NCBI GenBank assembly: GCA_030403585.1
Contig: JAUEPE010000009.1
Coordinates: 62,001 to 126,000 of the forward strand
From: Frankia sp. RB7
GTDB taxonomy: Bacteria > Pseudomonadota > Alphaproteobacteria > Rhizobiales > Xanthobacteraceae
DNA length: 64,000 nucleotides
Direction of reading: 5' to 3'
Below, one piece after another: positions 43,286 to 51,385 of the stretch. The position numbers and the translations under genes were made by a program. Numbering within the stretch: the stretch's first letter is position 1; the number at the start of each line of letters is the position of its first letter. Below the pieces are notes generated by a model that was not told the origin of the DNA, did not search any database, and saw only the letters and a program-made list of their open reading frames with translations.

Positions 43286-45595
43286 TTAGAGGCTGTGGCG
43301 ACGATGATGCTCGTTGATCGCGATCCAAACACGTTCTGGTGTCGCCGGCATGTCAATGTGGTCGATCTTGTACTCGCGCCAGAGCCCGTCGACGATGGCG
43401 TTGACGATGGCCGGGCAGGAGCCGATCGCGCCGGCCTCTCCGGCGCCCTTCACGCCCATCGGATTGGTAGTGCAGGGAATGTTGTTGGTCTCGAACACGA
43501 AGGACGGGCCGTCGGCCGCGCGCGGCAGCGCGTAGTCCATGAAGGTCGCGGTGATGAGCTGGCCGTCGCCCGCGCCATAGACCACCTGCTCCATCAGCGC
43601 CTGGCCGATGCCCTGCATGGCGCCGCCATGCACCTGACCTGCTAAAAGCAGCGGATTGAGCGTCTTGCCGAAATCGTCGACGATCACATAGTTCACGATC
43701 TTGATGATACCGGTCGCTGGATCGATCTCGACTTCGGCGACATGGGTGCCATTGGGGTAGGTGCCGTCGGCGCTGGCAAAGGTCGCGCTCGCGTTCAGCT
43801 TCGACGGATCAGCGCCAGGCCGCTTGGCGAGATCGGCAAACGAGATCGAACGGTCGGTGCCGGCGATGCGTACGATGCCGTCGGTGATCTCGAGGTCGCC
43901 GGCGCTGGCTTCGAGCGCCTGCGCCGCGATCTCCTTCAGCTTTTGCCCTAGCTCGCGCGTGGCGCGTTCGACGCTGACGCCGCCTGAGGGGATCGAGGCC
44001 GAGCCGCCGGTGCCGAGGCCCGTGGCAATCATCGCGGTGTCGCCCTGGTGGACGTGCACGCACTCCGGCGCAACGCCGAACTGCTCGGCGACGATCTGGG
44101 CATAGGCGGTCTGGTGGCCCTGTCCACTCGACTGCGTACCGATCAGGACGGTGATGTCGCCATTGGGGTCCATCCGCACATTGGCGGTCTCCTCGCCCAT
44201 GGTGCCGCAGACCTCGACATAGCTCGCAAGTCCGATGCCGCGGATCAGGCCATTCTTCTTGGCCGCCTTGGCGCGCTTGGAAAACTCCTTCCAGTCGCCG
44301 ATCTCCATCGCGCGTTTCAGATGCGCGGCGAAGTCGCCGGAATCGTAGACCTTGCCGGTTGCGGTCTTGTAAGGCAGCGCCTTCGGCTGGATGAAATTCT
44401 TGCGGCGGATGGCGTCAGGCGTCATGTCGAGTTTTCGCGCGCAGGCATCGACCAGGCGCTCGATGACATAGGCCGCTTCAGGCCGGCCCGCGCCGCGATA
44501 GGCATCGACCGGCACGCTGTTGGTGAAGACAGTCCGCACCCGGCAGTGGAAAGCCTGGATGTCATAAAGGCCCGGCAGCATGCCGGCGCCGCCATGCGGG
44601 ATGTAGGGTCCGAAGGTCGAGAGATAGGCGCCCATGTCGCCCATCAGGTCGCAATCCATCGCGAGGAATTTGCCGTCTTCAGTCATCGCCATCTTCGCGG
44701 TGGTGACGTTGTCGCGGCCCTGCGCGTCGCCCATGAAATGCTCAGTGCGGTCCGCGGCCCATTTCACCGTTTTCTTCAGCTGCTTTGCCGCGACCGCCAC
44801 CAGCGCGTATTCGCGATATGGAAACAGTTTTGTGCCGAAACCGCCACCGACATCGGGGCAGATCACCCGCATCTTGTCGGTCGGTATCTTGAGAACGTTC
44901 TGGCAGAGAATGTCGCGCAGGCGATGGCTGCCCTGGCTGCCGATTGTCAGCGTAAGATGATCGTTCTTGGCGTCGTATTCGCAGACCGCCGCACGCGTCT
45001 CCATGAAGCTCGCGACCACGCGCGGATTGACGATGGAGACCTCGGCGACCGTATGCGCCTTGGCAAACGCAGCTTCAGTCGCGGCCTTGTCGCCGATCGA
45101 GACGTCGAACAGCACATTGCCGGGCTTGTCCGGCCAGACCAGGGCGGCGCCCTTTTTGACGGCGTTGACGAGGCCGGTCACCGACGGCAGCGGCGACCAT
45201 TTGACCTCGATCGCCTCGATCGCGTCACGAGCCTGGTCGATGGTCTCGGCGACGACGAAGGCGATGCAATCGCCGACATGGCGCACCTCGTCCTTGGCGA
45301 GGATCGGGTAAGGCGGCCCGGTGAACGGATCGGTCTCGAAATTGAACAGGCAAGGCAGATTGCCGAGATCCCCGACCTCGGCGGCGGTCAGGATCAGCGC
45401 CACCCCGGGGAGGGTGCGGGCGCGGCCGGCATCGATGGTGAATTTGGCATGCGCATGCGGCGACCGCAGCATCAGGCAGCGCAGCGCGGCCTGCGGCGCA
45501 TAATCGTCGGTATAGCGGCCCTTGCCGCGGATGAGCGCGTCATCCTCCTTGCGCAGCACGCTTTGGCCAACGCCGAACTTGATGGGAGCCGCCAT
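43286..45595 (-). CDS. xanthine dehydrogenase/CO dehydrogenase-type molybdenum hydroxylase large subunit (CoxL form II-like)
   Basis: The 769-residue protein has the two-part large-subunit layout. KFGVGQSVLRKEDDALIRGK opens the first domain, and molybdopterin-binding segments include GGGFGTKLFPYREY, GTQSSGQGHQT and GVKGAGEAG. The active-site loop reads AYRGAGRPEA, the form II motif, not the AYRCSFR of true form I aerobic CO dehydrogenase. ATG 45595 matches the usual start. No FAD (CoxM) or 2Fe-2S (CoxS) subunit gene lies beside it in this window, so it is an orphan here. The substrate may be an aldehyde or aromatic heterocycle. Confidence 0.88.
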   Translation of the reverse strand: MAAPIKFGVGQSVLRKEDDALIRGKGRYTDDYAPQAALRCLMLRSPHAHAKFTIDAGRARTLPGVALILTAAEVGDLGNLPCLFNFETDPFTGPPYPILAKDEVRHVGDCIAFVVAETIDQARDAIEAIEVKWSPLPSVTGLVNAVKKGAALVWPDKPGNVLFDVSIGDKAATEAAFAKAHTVAEVSIVNPRVVASFMETRAAVCEYDAKNDHLTLTIGSQGSHRLRDILCQNVLKIPTDKMRVICPDVGGGFGTKLFPYREYALVAVAAKQLKKTVKWAADRTEHFMGDAQGRDNVTTAKMAMTEDGKFLAMDCDLMGDMGAYLSTFGPYIPHGGAGMLPGLYDIQAFHCRVRTVFTNSVPVDAYRGAGRPEAAYVIERLVDACARKLDMTPDAIRRKNFIQPKALPYKTATGKVYDSGDFAAHLKRAMEIGDWKEFSKRAKAAKKNGLIRGIGLASYVEVCGTMGEETANVRMDPNGDITVLIGTQSSGQGHQTAYAQIVAEQFGVAPECVHVHQGDTAMIATGLGTGGSASIPSGGVSVERATRELGQKLKEIAAQALEASAGDLEITDGIVRIAGTDRSISFADLAKRPGADPSKLNASATFASADGTYPNGTHVAEVEIDPATGIIKIVNYVIVDDFGKTLNPLLLAGQVHGGAMQGIGQALMEQVVYGAGDGQLITATFMDYALPRAADGPSFVFETNNIPCTTNPMGVKGAGEAGAIGSCPAIVNAIVDGLWREYKIDHIDMPATPERVWIAINEHHRRHSL

Positions 45596-45858
45596 TTTCT
45601 TGTCCCGTCCTATGGTTGTTTTGCGGACCATACTGCCGTGGAAAAAGTGGCAAGGCAAACGGCTTTGTCGGTATCGGACCTCAATCCCGGGCGTGGCTAC
45701 TTCTGCCAAACGGCCGCAGCTCGTAGGGCAGGAACAAATCCTTGTTGGAAAAGCTTGTATTCACGGAGACGGAATCCGGAGCGGGACAGTCACCAGCATG
45801 GCCATACGGTGTAATGCCCGTGTGGCCGCGTTTACGTCCTCAATCAACGAGTGGACCC

Positions 45859-46026
45859 ATGCCCAACCCGACCGAAGAGCAGATCCGAATCCGTGCACAT
45901 CAATTGTGGGACCTCGCCGGACAGCCTGAAGGGCGCGAGGACGAATTCTGGCACGAAGCCGAGCGCAAATTGAAGGACGGCGCCACAAACAATCCCGACG
46001 AGAAGTCCGAGACGTTTCTGGAGTAG
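45859..46026 (+). CDS. DUF2934 protein
   Basis: The 55-residue protein has the DUF2934 pattern EEQIRIRAHQLWDLAGQPEG followed by REDEFWHEAERKL. This short helical domain is widespread in rhizobia. The start is ATG 45859; the open frame goes further upstream but has no family support. Function unknown. The spacer of 263 bases to the molybdenum hydroxylase gene shows no clear site. Confidence 0.72.
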   Translation: MPNPTEEQIRIRAHQLWDLAGQPEGREDEFWHEAERKLKDGATNNPDEKSETFLE

Positions 46027-46106
46027 CAGGCATGGCCCGCGGAAAGTCTCGCCGCCCTCGCCTAGCAAAGCGGCATCGGAGGCAAACGGCGCAGCTAGGT
46101 CACTAA

Positions 46107-46685
46107 CTAACGCCCATCTGCGCAAGCGGCCGTGCGCGGCTGGCAACGCCCCTGCGTTCGTTCGTCCATATTGCAGCGTGCGATGACCGCGTTCTGAGCC
46201 GCAGGATAGGTCAGTCCGCCCGCGGTAAACGAAAGTATCCATCGCCGTCGCTTGTACGTTCCGATGAACGTCGCAAGAGCGACGCACTCTTGTCCCGAAA
46301 AACTAGCGATCTCACAACCGCCGTGGCCGAACGTGGCACACTTCATCGCCACCTTGGCTTCTGCTTCCGCCTTTGAGGGAAGTTTCCAGACAGTCGAATA
46401 AGATCCGTCAGCGGTGAACGCGATGGCTCCCCACAACTCGATAGCCGATTGCAGGTCTGGGGGTGGCGCCGGGGGACCCCGGTTATCGATGAGCGGCGGC
46501 GCGGACTGCAGAGATGGTGCTGATGGCGATGGTGCGAGAGGAGGCAGCGAAGACTCCGCTCCTCCCATCGACGTCTGAGCCGTCTTGAAGCTACCATCCA
46601 CTTCCAACGGCCCGGCTATTGCGCTTTCTGGTGCAACGATAGGCACGGCAGCGATGGCCCAAAGTGCAAAAGGCCAGATTCGCAT
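46107..46685 (-). CDS. exported DUF4189 protein, last gene of the AAA+/TPR cluster
   Basis: The 192-residue protein begins with a signal peptide (MRIWPFALWAIAAVPIVAPE). A Ser/Pro-rich spacer (about residues 40-80) leads to a DUF4189 domain with WGAIAFTADGSYSTVW, CATFGHGGCEIASFSG and ECVALATF, plus further cysteines near the end that may form disulfides. The start is ATG 46685; TTG 46691, six bases closer to GGGAG, is possible. It begins 17 bases after the SEL1 gene, so it is probably the final gene of the same transcript. DUF4189 is periplasmic and of unknown function. Confidence 0.78.
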   Translation of the reverse strand: MRIWPFALWAIAAVPIVAPESAIAGPLEVDGSFKTAQTSMGGAESSLPPLAPSPSAPSLQSAPPLIDNRGPPAPPPDLQSAIELWGAIAFTADGSYSTVWKLPSKAEAEAKVAMKCATFGHGGCEIASFSGQECVALATFIGTYKRRRWILSFTAGGLTYPAAQNAVIARCNMDERTQGRCQPRTAACADGR

Positions 46686-46702
46686 CAACAATTGCGTCTC
46701 CC

Positions 46703-47701
46703 TCAGCCCCCGATTCTTCTAACCGCGTCCAATGTTCCAGAATTTGCGCGGCCGTCGATCGGCCCGGAATAGACCCCGCGCTCGGCCATTCGGCGCTGCA
46801 AACTCTGCCAAAACTCCGGGGTCCACAATTCCGGATGAGTGAGAAGCGACCTTACACTGACGTCATAATGCGTGTCGAGAGAGCGAAGAATCAGCCTTGC
46901 GGCCTCGGATCCATCTCGTTGCAGGCCGAGCAGCCCTGCATTGTATGCGGAACCGAGATTGTGAAGGCCAAGGGAGTCACCCTTGTCGGCGGCCGCGCGG
47001 TAAAGGCGAAGCGCTGCAGCCGGGTCTTTCGTCCGGTTGCCCAGACCGTTCTCATAGAAATATCCGAGCGCGGCGGTGGCGCGTGAGCTGCCCTTGTTCA
47101 TGGCAACATCGTATGCATCGGCTGCTTTCACGAGGTCGGCCGTCGTACCTCCGAGGCCGCGAGCGTAGCAGTCGCCCTTGATACGCGTGCCTCCGCCAAA
47201 GCCATTCTTACCGAGCCTGCGAGCGTAGCCACAGGCTCGCATGAAATCGACACGGCCGAACGAACCGCTTTCATAAGTGGTCGCAAGATTGCTCGCCGCC
47301 CATTCGTTGCCCTGCGCCGCCGAACGTTCATACCAGTCGACGGCCTTTGCCATGTCCGGCGTGACAATCTTGCTGAGCTTCAAGTCGGGATCGAGAAGAG
47401 TCGCGTAGAAAAATTGTGCAACGGGGTCGCCGCCCTTCGCTTCCCTTTCGAGCTTGGTCATCTCGGGCTGACTGGTGGCCGCGGAATCGCGAAGAACCTG
47501 CAACTGATTGTTTCGCTCCGCCACATCAACCGGCTTGGCCCAAATTGCGTGCTTGCTGGAAGGGGACGGCATGACCCACAACCAGAGTGCCAGACCGACC
47601 GCGAAAGCTTGCGGCCAGATGACCCAGGCCAGGCGATATCGTTTGTCGTCATACCAGAGCTTGCCATGAGCGGCGAGCCAGGAAGAGTGCGCGGAGATCA
47701 T
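46703..47701 (-). CDS. membrane-anchored SEL1-repeat protein
   Basis: The 332-residue protein starts with a short cytoplasmic motif HGKLWYDDKRYRLAWVIWPQA and one transmembrane helix (AFAVGLALWLWVMP), then WAKPV. The same block opens the TPR protein at the other end of the cluster. SEL1-like repeats follow from about residue 90 (KGGDPVAQFFYATL, AAQGNEWAASNLATTYESG, ATAALGYFYENGLGN, KGDSLGLHNLGSAYNAG), and the C-terminus is helical. The repeats probably face the periplasm and act as a scaffold. It is 28 bases after the tandem AAA+ gene. Confidence 0.82.
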   Translation of the reverse strand: MISAHSSWLAAHGKLWYDDKRYRLAWVIWPQAFAVGLALWLWVMPSPSSKHAIWAKPVDVAERNNQLQVLRDSAATSQPEMTKLEREAKGGDPVAQFFYATLLDPDLKLSKIVTPDMAKAVDWYERSAAQGNEWAASNLATTYESGSFGRVDFMRACGYARRLGKNGFGGGTRIKGDCYARGLGGTTADLVKAADAYDVAMNKGSSRATAALGYFYENGLGNRTKDPAAALRLYRAAADKGDSLGLHNLGSAYNAGLLGLQRDGSEAARLILRSLDTHYDVSVRSLLTHPELWTPEFWQSLQRRMAERGVYSGPIDGRANSGTLDAVRRIGG

Positions 47702-47729
47702 GCGCCGTGCTCCAGAGCCTTGTGCATGA

Positions 47730-49535
47730 TCAGTTCATCGTCGCATCGAGCAGATCGGCCGTCTCGATGCGCGAGAGGTCCGCGGTTGCGTCGGTCGATA
47801 TCCGTATCGCCTGAGACTCGCGCGCCTTCTCCAGTAGCGTTCGGATGGACCGGGCGTTGCCCCAATCTGGCGCACCGGCACGCGACTCGATCCACGGCGC
47901 CAGAGCCGAGATGAAATCCTCTGGCAATGAGAAATGCTGACGTGCCGCCATCCTGCGCAGAATCTCACAGAGCTCGCTGACACCATACGCTGGGAAGTCA
48001 ACCGTCTTGGTGAAGCGGCTGCTGAGCCCCGGGTTGCTTTCGATGAACCTTCGCATGTCGTTGGGATAACCCGCCACGATGACGACGACGCGGTCACGGT
48101 TGTCTTCCATGAATTTCAGAAGCGTATCGATCGCTTCCTTGCCGAAGTCCGGACCGCCTCCGCCTGTCGGTGCAGCAAGCGTATAGGCCTCGTCGATGAA
48201 CAGAATACCGTCAAGCGCTTCACGACACTTGTCGAGCGTCTTGGTCGCGGTCTGACCGACATAGCCAGCCACGAGACCAGCCCGATCGGTCTCAACCAGA
48301 TGTCCCTTGCGAAGCATTTTCAGCGCCCGGAAGACCTCGCCGATCACGCGAGCAACCTCAGTCTTGCCAACGCCGGGCGGCCCGGTGAAGACCATGTGCT
48401 GGCTGACAGCCGCCACCGGTAGGCCTTGGTCCCTGCGTTTCTGCTCGACCTCAAGTCGCGCCGATAGACGTTTGACCTCTTGCTTGACCGGAGCAAGACC
48501 GACCATCGCATCAAGCTTTGCAAGTGCGTCCGCGACGCTCGTCTCATCGTCCCCGGCCTGAAACCCCGCTGCCTGAACGATGTCCTCGATGGTGAGAAGC
48601 GAGATGTCGGCCGCAGCATCATTGGCCACGCGAAGCGCCTGGGCTTCTCTGGCCTTCTCCAGCAGGGTGCGCATTTCTCTACCGTTGGCCCAATCTTCGG
48701 CCTTCGAGCGACCTTCGATCCAGGGCATCAATTTTGCCTCGAAACCCGCCGGCAACGAGAACTGTTGACGAGCCGCCATTCGCTTGAACATCTCGCAGAG
48801 GTCCGCAGCGGAATAGGACGGGAAATCGATCGTCTTGCTGAAGCGACTCGCCAGACCGGGGTTACTCTCGATGAAACGCCGCATTTCGTTGCGATAGCCC
48901 GCAACGATCACGATGATGCGATCGCGATTGTCCTCCATGAACTTCAGCAGAGTGTCGATCGCCTCCTTCCCGAATTCGGGTCCGGTGCCGCCAGAGGGCG
49001 CCAGCGTGTAGGCCTCGTCGATGAAGAGGACGCCGTCGAGGGCCTCACGGCACTTTTCCATCGTCTTCGTGGCGGTCTGACCGACGTAGCCGGCGACGAG
49101 ACCGGCGCGGTCCGTCTCCACCACGTGTCCCTTGCGCAGGACTTTCAGACCCTGGCAAATCTCGCCGACCAGACGCGCGATTTCCGTCTTGCCGACGCCC
49201 GGAGGGCCCGCAAAAACCATATGCTGGCTTAGCGCAGAAACATCCAGCCCCTGATCCCGCCGCTTCTGTTCGACCTGCATGCGCGCAATGAGCCCCCTCA
49301 CCTCTTGCTTGACAGGCGCCAGTCCGACCATCGCATCCAGTTTGGCGAGCGCAATCTCCGTGGAGGAAGCGGCGGGCCGTTCGTCCGTTTCGGAGATGCG
49401 GATCGGTCGGACGAGGTCAGGTGAATTCGTCGCAGGCTGCTCGCGTTGGTCGACCAGCCGAATCGCAATGAATGTCAAACAAGAACCGGCAACGATAATG
49501 GCGGCGATCGTCAACAAAAGAGTCATCATACCCAT
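47730..49535 (-). CDS. membrane-anchored ATPase with two tandem CbxX/CfxQ-type AAA+ modules
   Basis: The 601-residue protein has one N-terminal transmembrane helix (LLLTIAAIIVAGSCLTFIAI). It continues with two near-duplicate AAA+ modules, about residues 60-320 and 335-600. Each starts with ALAKLDAMVGLAPVKQEV. Walker A motifs are GPPGVGKTE at 110-118 and 385-393; Walker B motifs are LFIDEAYT near 170 and 445. Each has a pore loop AGYVGQT, a sensor-1 VIVAGY and an arginine-finger-like NPGLxSRF. CbxX/CfxQ ATPases remodel protein complexes (CbbX acts on Rubisco; EccA belongs to type VII secretion). No Rubisco or secretion gene is near. It starts directly after the single-module ATPase stop. Confidence 0.87.
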   Translation of the reverse strand: MGMMTLLLTIAAIIVAGSCLTFIAIRLVDQREQPATNSPDLVRPIRISETDERPAASSTEIALAKLDAMVGLAPVKQEVRGLIARMQVEQKRRDQGLDVSALSQHMVFAGPPGVGKTEIARLVGEICQGLKVLRKGHVVETDRAGLVAGYVGQTATKTMEKCREALDGVLFIDEAYTLAPSGGTGPEFGKEAIDTLLKFMEDNRDRIIVIVAGYRNEMRRFIESNPGLASRFSKTIDFPSYSAADLCEMFKRMAARQQFSLPAGFEAKLMPWIEGRSKAEDWANGREMRTLLEKAREAQALRVANDAAADISLLTIEDIVQAAGFQAGDDETSVADALAKLDAMVGLAPVKQEVKRLSARLEVEQKRRDQGLPVAAVSQHMVFTGPPGVGKTEVARVIGEVFRALKMLRKGHLVETDRAGLVAGYVGQTATKTLDKCREALDGILFIDEAYTLAAPTGGGGPDFGKEAIDTLLKFMEDNRDRVVVIVAGYPNDMRRFIESNPGLSSRFTKTVDFPAYGVSELCEILRRMAARQHFSLPEDFISALAPWIESRAGAPDWGNARSIRTLLEKARESQAIRISTDATADLSRIETADLLDATMN

Positions 49536-50645
49536 TCAACCGCGGCCCGTGGCCTTCATCAAATCGGCAATCTCGATCCGCGACAGGTCGGCGGCAGGAT
49601 GCGCCGCAATGCGCATCGCCTGAGCCTCTCGCGCCTTTTCAAGCAGAGTTCGCATCTCGCGGGCATTCGCCCAGTCATCGGCGCGCGAACGCTCCTTTAT
49701 CCACGGCCTGATCCGCACAGGAAATTCGTCCGGCAGCGCGAAATGCTGTTTCGCCGCCATTCGGCGCAGAATTTCGCACAGATCATCTTCGCTGTAGCGC
49801 GGGAAGTCGATCGTCTTGGTGAATCGGCCAGCAAGGCCGGGATTACTGTCAATGAAGCGGCGCATCTCGTTCGGATACCCAGCAACAATCACCATGATGC
49901 GGTCCCGATGGTCTTCCATGAACTTGAGCAGGGTGTCGATGGCTTCCTTGCCGAAGTCTCCGCTCGATCCCGGCGTGCCCGCAAGCGTATAGGCTTCGTC
50001 GATGAAAAGAATGCCGTCGAGCGCCTGATTGCACTTCTCAAGCATTTTCGGCGCGGTCTGTCCGATGAATCCCGCCACGACGTCCGAGCGCTGTACCTCG
50101 ACGAGATGGCCGACGCGCAAGGCTCGCAACGCTCGGTAGATATCGCCGAGCGCCCGAGCAACTTCGGTCTTGCCGACGCCAGGCGGCCCGGTGAACACCA
50201 TGTGAAGGCTTGCTGGGACGGTCGGAAGTCCCTGCGCCCGGCGCTTTTGCTCGACCTGCAATCGCGCAATCAGTCCGTTGACCTCACGCTTGACGGGAGC
50301 GAGCCCGACCATGGATTCGAGGTCCGCGATCGCCTTGTCGGGCGCGACATCCGGCACCTCGCGAACGGGTGCGAACAGCATCTTGATGGGGCCAGGCGAA
50401 TTCGCCGGTTGCAGGGCGCCGGAGCGCGCGGAGTTTGCCGCGACGACACTCACGATCAAACCCAGGCTCATCAACATCAGGATGATCAAAGCGCCACTGA
50501 GCATGGACTGCGTGCCGGGTGAAAGCCCCTTGATCCAGCCGGCCGGGCCGACGTCCGGATTCATGACCCATGCGGTGACAATGGTTGCCCCGACGCCCCC
50601 AATAATGATGGCGAGAACCTGCTGCTCTCTCAGGAAGTTCTTCAT
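49536..50645 (-). CDS. membrane-anchored CbxX/CfxQ-type AAA+ ATPase (single module)
   Basis: The 369-residue protein has two N-terminal transmembrane helices (about 10-28 and 48-70, the latter ALIILMLMSLGLIVSVVAA) and one AAA+ module. The module shows Walker A GPPGVGKTE from 153, pore loop AGFIGQT, Walker B LFIDEAYT near 215 and a NPGLAGRF arginine finger. The module is close to both modules of the downstream gene, so three copies stem from duplication. The two helices put the ATPase on the cytoplasmic face of the inner membrane. Its start is 15 bases after the preceding gene and its stop abuts the tandem gene. Confidence 0.87.
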   Translation of the reverse strand: MKNFLREQQVLAIIIGGVGATIVTAWVMNPDVGPAGWIKGLSPGTQSMLSGALIILMLMSLGLIVSVVAANSARSGALQPANSPGPIKMLFAPVREVPDVAPDKAIADLESMVGLAPVKREVNGLIARLQVEQKRRAQGLPTVPASLHMVFTGPPGVGKTEVARALGDIYRALRALRVGHLVEVQRSDVVAGFIGQTAPKMLEKCNQALDGILFIDEAYTLAGTPGSSGDFGKEAIDTLLKFMEDHRDRIMVIVAGYPNEMRRFIDSNPGLAGRFTKTIDFPRYSEDDLCEILRRMAAKQHFALPDEFPVRIRPWIKERSRADDWANAREMRTLLEKAREAQAMRIAAHPAADLSRIEIADLMKATGRG

Positions 50646-50660
50646 TTCAGTCGCCCTGAC

Positions 50661-51230
50661 CTAGCACGGCTTGCTGGGGCGCCACACGACCGGAATGCTC
50701 AGGGCGTTGGGAAGATCGACCATGACCTTCGTCGGTGTGAGCCCCAGTATGGAACCAGTCGCGGTGCCTTCGACAACGAAAGTGCCGGCACCTGCACCGT
50801 AAGGTGCGGGATACGGCATCGCAATCCGCTGCATTCCCTCCGTTACCGTAAAGTAAGGGGATACATAGCTGCCAGACCGGATTCGGATCGTGCTCCCGAC
50901 CGGTGCTGTGCCTTTTTCGATCGTCATCGACACCAGCGGTGTCTTGCATTGCTTGGCATCATCGACAAGACCGCTGGCGAGGGCGGGGTTGAGCGTGGTT
51001 GACGCCGCGTCGACGTCGCGCAGATCGACGTAGGACAAAGCTGGGGTCGAAGCGCTGCCGCCCATCTCGGAGAGGAGTCCGCCCTTGAGAGCGACGCCGG
51101 CGACCAGGGCGGCCACCACGAGCGCTCCCACGCCCCCGATAATTGCCGGCTTGCTCACGGAACTCGTGCCTGCCGGTTTCGCAGAAGCAGAACTGGTCGT
51201 CGCAGACGCTTGCGTCGGATCGGACATCAT
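50661..51230 (-). CDS. single-pass membrane protein of unknown function in the AAA+ cluster
   Basis: The 189-residue protein has a Ser/Thr/Ala-rich cytoplasmic start and one transmembrane helix (AIIGGVGALVVAALVAGVAL). A periplasmic beta-rich domain of about 130 residues follows, with two cysteines (QCKTPLVSMTIEKG and a C-terminal KPC) and the segment VGSTIRIRSGSYVSPYF. I do not recognise a family. Its position right before the two ATPase genes suggests it is a partner or substrate receptor of the ATPases. The 155 bases to the TPR gene could hold an internal promoter, but none is obvious. Start ATG 51230 or 51227. Confidence 0.68.
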   Translation of the reverse strand: MMSDPTQASATTSSASAKPAGTSSVSKPAIIGGVGALVVAALVAGVALKGGLLSEMGGSASTPALSYVDLRDVDAASTTLNPALASGLVDDAKQCKTPLVSMTIEKGTAPVGSTIRIRSGSYVSPYFTVTEGMQRIAMPYPAPYGAGAGTFVVEGTATGSILGLTPTKVMVDLPNALSIPVVWRPSKPC

Positions 51231-51385
51231 CCCAAGGCCCCCAAGCCCCGTCTTTCTCTGCTCCCAAGCCTATCTTTACGGCAAGGGAACGCAATTCGAT
51301 TTCAGCAGCACAATGCCGCAAAGCAAGTCAATCCAATGTGACAGAGCGCACACTTCACCTGTGGAGAGATTAGCAGTTGCGGACA

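Noticed and set aside
43286..43356. Extension of the cytochrome c' gene upstream to 43356
   Set aside because: It would overlap the molybdenum hydroxylase gene and hide the signal peptide that starts at 43194.
47730..49535. CbbX (Rubisco activase) identity for the AAA+ proteins
   Set aside because: CbbX is a soluble single-module protein encoded with cbbLS; here the proteins are membrane-anchored, one is duplicated and no Rubisco gene is present.
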